This document shows, one piece after another, positions 63,001 through 64,000 of a stretch of 64,000 nucleotides of DNA. A program made the position numbers and the translations under genes. Location of the stretch: NCBI GenBank assembly GCA_023425025.1, contig JAFADG010000061.1, positions 55,607-119,606 of the forward strand, given 5' to 3'. Within the stretch, counting starts at the first letter, position 1. Each line of letters opens with the position of its first letter. The notes below the pieces were generated by a model that was not told the DNA's origin, searched no databases, and saw nothing but the letters and a program-made list of their open reading frames with translations. The stretch comes from Bacillota bacterium (lineage in GTDB: Bacteria > Bacillota > Clostridia > Christensenellales > Aristaeellaceae).

Positions 63001-64000
63001 GTCTACGATGGCCGCGGCAGCGTGGCGCAGGCCATAACAGTCCCCCATGCAGGCGGGAGCGTGCTGTCAGCGCTGCCCAATGTGCAGGTCACGTCCTTCC
63101 AATACACCGCCTTTGGCGAGCAGATGAACACGGCGGTCAAGGTAAGCGGCTTCACCTACAATGCCGAGCAGTACGATGCCGCCACCGGCATGCTGAACCT
63201 GCGCGCCCGGCAGTACGAGCCTGCCATGAACCTGTTCAGCCAGAGAGATCGATTGCATGGAAATGTGCTGGATACAAAGACGCTGAACCGGTATGCCTAT
63301 GTACGCAACAACCCAGTGAACAAGGTTGACCGAAGTGGTATGCGCCCCGCAGACAAAGAAGAGGCGGCAGAATATTTTCAACAGAAAACGCAGCAGGCGT
63401 CAGCGCTTAGGGCAAAGTCTGCATACGAGGTAGCTTGCGCAGCTGTTTCCGGGATAAGCAGTCAGGCAACACAGGAACTTGCAAAAACGAATGCTACTGT
63501 AAAAAAGGCGCTGGAAAAGGCACAACGAGAGATACAGGAAAAAGAGAAAAATGGAACAAAACTGACAAACAAAGAAAAGGATAAAATTTTTGCTTATGTC
63601 TGCACGGCGGTTACCAATGATTATGCAGCTTATTGGAACCGCACGGATACATATTTCTTTGATCCCGAGGTGAATAAAGGGAAAAGTCTGCTTGATTGGG
63701 TTTATTGGAGTGATGACCTCGCAAAAATGAGCGAGGCAAGCGTCGTATTGGCTGCGGAGTATAATGCAAAAATTGCTGACGATGGTAGTAGCTTTGATGA
63801 CGATATATACCTTCTTGGGCCCAAGAACTGGTTCTACCAGGAATATGAAAAAGACCTGGCATTCATATCACAGAAGGACAACATCAGTACCGAGGTTACA
63901 GATGAGCAAATCGTAAAGCTGCTATACCTTTTTAAGAATGGAGAAGTAACCAATGAAACGTTAAAAAGTAATGGATTAGATTTTGCAAACATTGATTTGG
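51016..64000 (+). CDS. Giant secreted RHS/YD-repeat protein, 3' end beyond window
   Basis: One frame stays open from ATG 51016 to the window end, over 4328 codons. Residues 1-27 are a signal peptide (KRRILSILLCLTLIASNISI, cleavage SLA-EN). About 117-241 is a Pro/Glu/Thr linker with DEAPDEAPDEVPDE repeats. About 430-605 is a DNRLRE domain. Two tandem blocks (about 756-1640 and 1652-2428) each carry bacterial Ig-like modules (DGxHxxxVRGTDxxGN type), a discoidin-like pair and a fibronectin-like module (ADYGNYYADPSRRKYVIVW against VDYGDYFEDPALKRYDLVW). About 2495-2600 is DUF6531 (FNTGNFFMNAQDIALSDRGG). Several dozen YD repeats span 2660-4030. The core (LRARQYEPAMNLFSQRDRL, NPVNKVDRSG) ends near 4110. 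Then a helical, AT-richer tip begins and is cut by the window. Secreted, probably a surface or released toxin. Confidence 0.93.
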   Translation, partial: MKRRILSILLCLTLIASNISIPASLAENMPYKSDTANQNAANNHNSGPRQFIYRSDAPETGVDPERADPLLDDGSDSWRNSGDVAHVRIRKSYQRNRPLVTLEKGDTAISVSPLMIDIPMPSEEPSPVPSEEPPTESGLPAEITPSPIQEETVPPVSEPVETLSPVIEPTITISPSPEPTEEPTAEPAVTEALTPAPIATETPIQSPSQTPDEAPDEAPDEVPDEVPDDIAPDQALPDSEGSAGAKGIFSWDTSRLRASAGGDTVSDVAITEGMESEDAVQTENIQPQDAPSRPQRPTSIGGRHSGGSSRVTYKGLFEEKTDLRLEAQAGGVKEDIIIGEYTGYHVFRYSVTLTNLTAEQDGQRIWLYDASGRRAAEIAAPFMKDANGAYSEDIAVSLEGSGGSYTLSYTPSDAWLQAAAYPVTVDPTVTYFNDLATGQEDNYVSSGSPNTNYTYNGDYLRIGDSGGSTYISYVNMVFPDASNPESAFDNMKIADKENIIIGSVQYNLHAESGSGTISVYRVTSDWDSKTITYANRPSYDSQRYAQQAVSSGWRSVDLTGLFSDWFNYINFKARYGFAMVADSGYVRLYSGDILPRSSRQTFTMDYYQTPTDPNAGAVISTYGNGANSGTGYVNISWNAASGAEANYVKKYYVGIFNGKEYEYFLVDSGASFTTQGKGIWPTPAEIAQGRYQLHHDGAGAEFPVIPASAYANAPGGAYGSDLNYYFKILPASSVGQAPMPDKYGSQSARLPDTLPPSRPTAVAANPSTWTNQSQIQISWQGVRDAGLYSGGFSDSLGSGCIQYSVDQTTYWQDTSYNAASGTLSLPVSGLADGSHAVYIRGRDGAGNTGAHLGCTVYVDKTGPTAPAVSLSPSSWTQSSSASVNWSGISDLLSIQKVEYRVDSGSWVHTGRSDAAYAGLPINISGLTEGQHTIAVRGTDILGNIGAEGQAALYIDRSAPLHDTMVIDPAGFSSLNQTTLRWTNLRDLLSGLSSLAYTINGGAAQTISSPPATGSASVNLTGLPDGQHTLRVTKTDNAGNAAASDIAIYRDTTGPALSLTTPLNGASVRGFAAVRGTVTDASIVQWSLKAVGESSAEKLLNSGSANCTNALLGMVNGAGFASGERVELVLWSKDAAGNESTLRNIFVTADKSTQPLASDVEMVSPANAQRLTDVQYTGEYRTWYARPEEKAYIFVDGSYTGENSAGKRFAIDSIRYPEDSSHTLSILSKDDQGNVYYSDGLEEKILGSDTFINASYLTSSTGVSFSSTGATAGGGSGWVRAKFTSDKTLLSIRLQALSTINGGSITYAYSVDGTNFLPVTPGKDAVLPAPQTEFWLQANLSGNAVLHGWSAEGVRQKNPPSFSVRLLRPISSFEITHPQDIRKALTGISTSLPGDMASRYLYVDGARQSASFLYNALTAQERTDHSLTLLALDGSGSLYGGEQPKTRILYRTAPDAGGNVLSGAINAPEDIYALRLEALTKNGGAVFFYSYDGISWNALPTSVYTLLPHSTRIVYIKAEVEPGAKLTAWHLEGVSAGTREITVQTVDAPTQVLAADYGNYYADPSRRKYVIVWRDPGPTDDSLSYATHYDIYRDGVYIDSVTTARFTDLDYTAGARYAIQTVRTYDSPEDGLTAELTRKSLLSDAVMATPPAQPSVSILPDSWFVENEASLSFSGVSDFLPIASIEYQVDGGTWIDTGIADTAYSGYVLPVQDLADGLHAVQMRCAYDEGAEDIFGAAQFYIDRSAPEATSVQLSPASWTNENVLTLSWSGLYDVFSGVGKIEYAINGGRWMDTGSISSQDDIAIDIALLGDGQHRLFFRATDTVGNAMSLTRTFFIDRTSPKLAILSPASNASIGGILEIIGDIEDLSLVGWQLTAAGEDGIAAEVAHGNSVKDASALGMWNASGYSQGEIVTLQLFAQDAAGNTSESLSIPVKVDKALQPLSARVGVALPENGAVLTTAWTQGNYTSPQNEAESFVFVDGSMAGQGNPASRTFALHNLIYPENSAHTLAVLSRDAQGSVSYSAGLGVLGLLSDVFEDQSKIASSSGVEITAGGVRPLGAEGSLISVVCDSAMPLMALRLKTTQQGGGIQYSISVDGGITWLPIAPGKDAVLQAPAMQVQLRAIISGGAVLKGWELQGVSETRPIRFTVKALKAIENFTITNSDEIGQAQTEIATSLPAAIQNTFLFVNGILHGDGLTYHALNAQEDTRHAVSALGISDAGEMYGSDGAKVAILLRETLTDAKGTVTSALLSAQQPVQAIRLEALTTGGAGSFYYSLDGTGWLPVMPVQYTVLPQAAQTLQLKAVLPQGAKLLAWHLEGVSAMEKPVHVQLLHPVRSLKAVDYGDYFEDPALKRYDLVWNDPNPEDPSLAYVNRYRIDRNGQLLAYTAEPRYTDSAYLAGAVYSVRVVREYASPLAFARRESLPSAAGISRLEAPPRVEGVHYDVEEFNQSLYLDDLYGGGYTFSEDANPPTGEIYIDQQLLGLAGYCALGFEPVNFNTGNFFMNAQDIALSDRGGISVGITRTYNTLSNDQDGPFGAGWSFGFGQRLMFYTNGALAYFSTDGAMGVFTPQEGGSFIGDNPDFCTMTLDKMLGEYTVRELSGMEYVFTSAGLIKRIVYGKANAVSIERDKRGLITGITGPSGQRLAVDMDEKGHITKITLPSGDSVSYAYEGRMLVSVTDIRGGVTRYVYDRLGRMTEWFDASGAMQVRNTYDDEDRVVFQIDAHRGEYTLAYFDDHTITTDALGNKAVVYFDDKGRMVRQVDAGGGETLYTYNEQGALASMVDTLGRLFTYEYDERGNKTKGTMPDGASVQWSYSEAGDLTGVTDVLGRVTRYEYDQRHNRVKQIGADGGVTAFAYDDSNNVLSITDALGNVTAFEYDGRGNMLSRVDALGNKTTFVYDDNNRQLSMTDALGSVTSYEYDAKGNVIALVFADGERVTYTYDAMNRQTSQTDPLGNVTRYAYDALGNLLSTTLPDGTKQSAEYTLNNQVNAAKDALGAKVAFTYDANGNRLTQTDPMGNVTRYAYDKANRLVGMTLPTGAAETYVYNETTGLMEASTDAAGLTTAFAYDRAGNLLARTLPNGAQAATAFDSMNRPVSQINFMGGQTKISYDLMGRVTSVTSPLGAVTAYTYDAVGNLLTVTDGLGAVTTYTYDALNRVVKTVDPRGAVTAYEYDSVGSLAAVTDALGNRTAYAYDAGGNLVGMTDAAGRSIAMEYDENGNATAAIQKNGGVLASAYDKTGRVIAETDPNGNTTKYAYNKNGLTTTVTDALGQKAAFEYDALGNVIKITAPGKAVTLYEYDAAGRVLSATGPEGLKTEYAYNAIGRIAGTTVNGNSTQYEYDLAGNITAVTDAMDRRVQFAYDLAGNLLETIYPDGSKDTVEYDLLGRVIVSTPRTGLSTAYAYDENGSVTAVTQGDKTARYAYDLLGRLKTATAPDGSESAYAYDALGNVVSQTDPLGAVTRYEYTAESLLEKVTFANGSTQGLTYDLAGNVLTQTDGEGNTKQFQYDRLNRLSAVVDEAGGKTAYAYDALDNIARVTDALKRVTRYTYDKNGSLLSETDPLGNKAEYAYTPEGWLQSVTKADGTVLTYTYDKTGSLLMQHMGEGQSVSNEYNEIGQVTRVSSPEGDITYQYDGRGYLVSVENVNGDVVKYTYDEYGNKTGMTYPDSRTVSYGYDSMNRLIWVMGLDGKETAYTYDAAGRRVETKTEGGTEGSTLTTVYHYDSIGNLLKQATQGPVDISFAYSYNKNNAITREERVEGGKATASTYAYDALGQLTAFLSSTGYGESYAYDAVGNMVKKAITPAQGAAEEAAAVTLKMSYNKGNQLVLVANGKDKLTYAYDKNGSMVEKVLSSKEYGKLKDTYAYNSLDQMIGYTGYDGYQQTFTYDAAGMRLAKAEKGDTNRSTLEELLRGNIAGLPEVIAPKADAKAEDAAQAEEGYAWATTEYVYDITQAYYQVIQEKTTGIGGSFTSAYAYGLERIAAYGVSPNGENSKTSYVYDGRGSVAQAITVPHAGGSVLSALPNVQVTSFQYTAFGEQMNTAVKVSGFTYNAEQYDAATGMLNLRARQYEPAMNLFSQRDRLHGNVLDTKTLNRYAYVRNNPVNKVDRSGMRPADKEEAAEYFQQKTQQASALRAKSAYEVACAAVSGISSQATQELAKTNATVKKALEKAQREIQEKEKNGTKLTNKEKDKIFAYVCTAVTNDYAAYWNRTDTYFFDPEVNKGKSLLDWVYWSDDLAKMSEASVVLAAEYNAKIADDGSSFDDDIYLLGPKNWFYQEYEKDLAFISQKDNISTEVTDEQIVKLLYLFKNGEVTNETLKSNGLDFANIDL

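Noticed and set aside
58990..63100. Dense short repeats that might suggest a CRISPR or satellite array
   Set aside because: They are degenerate YD-repeat codons (TAYGAY patterns) inside one open frame, with no constant repeat and unique spacer structure.

Overview
The window looks like chromosome from a spore-forming, moderately GC-rich Clostridia-type Firmicute, probably an anaerobic gut or fermenter lineage. Evidence is a clear spo0A, a SipL-type coat morphogenesis gene and a gerB-gerC-gerA germinant receptor operon, together with Gram-positive Shine-Dalgarno sequences and a wealth of carbohydrate-type ABC importers. No marker allows a safe genus call.

Layout. 1-2622 (minus): end of an HI0933-like flavoprotein, a MurR/RpiR regulator and surE. 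2847-5273 (plus): an unrecognised two-domain protein and aldose 1-epimerase. 5320-11622 (minus): spore block gerA, gerC, gerB, sipL, spo0A. 11788-12096: decayed transporter start. 12355-16016 (minus): two phage tail/tail-fibre genes with no other phage genes. 16483-22575 (plus): a 2030-residue RHS/YD-repeat protein without a signal peptide and with an AT-rich toxin-like tip. It is followed to 24946 by immunity-like small genes, a fragment of a second rhs copy and REP-like palindromes. 25020-29000: LRR protein, secreted propeller-like protein and RNase J-like hydrolase. 29077-43395: an Ugp-type importer (minus) facing a plus-strand cluster of a CehA-like protein, a PHP-GDPD fusion, a second importer without an ATPase, a GDPD and a third complete importer. 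43525-50028 (minus): lplA-lplB-lplC-like importer with a GH4 glycosidase and an AraC regulator. 50277-50918: tRNA 3' fragment and a short transcription unit. 51016-end: a giant secreted RHS protein (more than 4328 residues) running off the window.

How the parts work together. The most striking unit is 12355-24946. The tail-fibre genes and the rhs gene are divergently transcribed. Each of the two promoters is bracketed by a pair of LexA-type (GAAC-N4-GTTC) boxes with the same geometry: one box abuts the -35 and the other starts two bases after the -10. This predicts an SOS-induced module coupling phage-derived tail fibres to a polymorphic toxin. The middle third of the window appears to be a phosphodiester-scavenging locus, in which importers are interleaved with PHP and GDPD phosphodiesterases. 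The lpl-like operon is a glycoside-import and cleavage unit, probably controlled by the adjacent AraC protein through 31-bp-spaced direct repeats.
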